From: Vombatus ursinus
Taxonomy: Eukaryota > Chordata > Mammalia > Diprotodontia > Vombatidae
DNA length: 64,000 nucleotides
Direction: 5' to 3'
Assembly: GCF_900497805.2 (NCBI RefSeq)
Contig: NW_020954570.1
Location: 12,213,940 to 12,277,939, forward strand
Made by a program: the position numbers and the translations under genes. Below, piece by piece: positions 62,775 through 64,000 of the stretch; position 1 is the first letter of the stretch, and every line of letters begins with the position of its first letter. Under the pieces are notes generated by a model, which did not search any database, had not been told where the DNA came from, and saw only the letters and a list, made by a program, of their open reading frames with translations.

Positions 62775-63560
62775 GTCAAAACAGTTTATTGAGGAAATAC
62801 TCTTAGCACTGCAGAAATATTCTGTGTTGCAAAAAAAACTCCGCAGGACAGCAGAAATTATATCCTAACAAACATACATTAATAAAATAGAAAAAGAGAA
62901 TTAATGAACTGAATATACATTTTTAAAAATTAGCAAGGCAAAAAAACATAGAAAGCCGACAAAGAAACAAACCTAATAAACTCAAAAGAGGAGACATTAA
63001 AAATTAGAGGAGGAAGATGTATGGAAAACAAAAAACCCACAGAAATATAAAACTAAAAGCTTTAAAAAAAAACTATAGAATTGACAAACCTTTAGCTAAT
63101 CTGGTTAAAGAAGGCAGAAAATTAAATCAATAAAATAGCAAATGAGCAGGGTGAAATCACAACAAAAACAGAACAAAAATAAGCAAACCTATTATGCACA
63201 TTTATATGATCACAAAATGGAGAATATAAAAGAAACAGAATACCGTCAAAAACAATACTTAGCGTCAAAAACAAAACTAACCCCATTTCAGAAGAGGAAA
63301 TAGAATTAACTAGAAAGGAACTATCAAAGAAAAAAACTCTTGATCCTGATGGATTAACACGAAAAGTGCATTAATCTCAAATATTTCCCTAATATATCAA
63401 TCAGGTTGGAACAAATTCACATTTTCAAAACAATCATTACAACAAAACTGATTATATGTTCAACAAACTGCTGTATCCCTGAACAACCATAAGGACTCTA
63501 CTTCATAACAAACAGGATTCTAGTTAAAGAACATTCTATAACCTCTTCAGTAGAGCTCAA
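62775..63560 (+). mobile_element. L1 ORF2 fragment, strongly decayed
   Basis: 'attgacaaacctttagctaa' and 'ctggttaaagaaggcagaaa' followed by 'gatcctgatggattaacac' mark the linker before the L1 reverse transcriptase. No frame is open. Confidence 0.75.
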
Positions 63561-64000
63561 TCACACACTGTCTTGTATTGGAGTTCTGTGTTCATATTTT
63601 ATGTTAGCTATTAGTTCCCCAAGGGTACTTAAGTCGTTTATCTCTTTCAAATGGTAAAAGAAACAGAGAAATAAAGCTGGGGGCAGTGCTAGTAGTATTT
63701 TTCCTCAAAAGGCTCTCATTTTATCTCATTCCTGTGGCAGCATCCATTTGTTTTGTATTGGCCTATGGAGATAATGTTATCTTCATTTATACAGCAATAC
63801 GCATATATTGAATCCTAGTTCCAGATATGGGAAATCTTACTCAGATCTTCCAGAATTTTCTAGCCTACTTACTAGAATAAATGGTGGTGGCACCATTAAT
63901 TCATTCAACAAGCATTTATATACCAAACTTTCAAGGCTAGTGTCTATCAATCTTCAGGACATTCCCCTTTACTCAATGAATTCAATGCCAGGTTCACAGT
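63561..64000. other. Right edge, unassigned
   Basis: No gene recognised. A short L2/MIR-like antisense end may begin near 63895 ('attcattcaacaagcattta'). Confidence 0.5.

Overview
The window is nuclear DNA of a marsupial mammal. The evidence is two host genes with mammalian exon/intron structure and a repeat load typical of marsupials: CORE-type tRNA SINEs whose head reads 'gcagctaggtggcgcag', MAR1-like SINEs with an RTE-type tail, L1/HAL1 of the marsupial type, and many old L2, L3/CR1 and MIR copies. The species cannot be fixed from the sequence alone.

Layout. 1-13.7 kb is an upstream intron of LMNB1 (lamin B1, + strand), largely filled by antisense L1/HAL1 copies, an inserted hAT-like element and one SINE-like repeat. 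13.7-32.1 kb carries the last six exons of LMNB1: end of the rod, tail and NLS, Ig-fold lamin tail domain, acidic run and CAAX box, then a 3' UTR of about 0.6 kb. 32-49 kb is intergenic: an L3/CR1 copy split by an ORF1-only L1 (HAL1-like) with intact ORF1 and a 22-bp target-site duplication (35.4-38.2 kb), a decayed endogenous retrovirus (38.9-42.3 kb), a nested L1-in-L1 (44.3-46.2 kb) and a long L2 with a SINE in it (46.9-48.7 kb). 49.4-55.2 kb holds three coding exons of the glutaredoxin-like gene C5orf63 on the - strand, encoding a complete 113-residue protein with a CPLC redox motif. Its introns contain antisense L1, a retroviral pol fossil and an L1 ORF2 fragment. 55.2-64 kb is C5orf63 upstream/intronic sequence rich in SINEs, L2, L3 and L1.

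The two genes are convergent and functionally unrelated: nuclear lamina versus a probable thioredoxin-fold redox protein. LMNB1 exons 1-5 and any 5' noncoding exon of C5orf63 lie outside the window or are not recognisable.

No new multi-gene system is evident. The most unusual observations are: a 256-bp insertion inside an L1 that contains an inverted copy of a SINE/flank junction 2.7 kb away (templated insertion); the HAL1-like element with intact ORF1; a Gly-to-Val change in the near-invariant rod-end motif of lamin B1; a 35-bp-arm hairpin in LMNB1 intron 10; and the apparent lack of MARCHF3 between LMNB1 and C5orf63.
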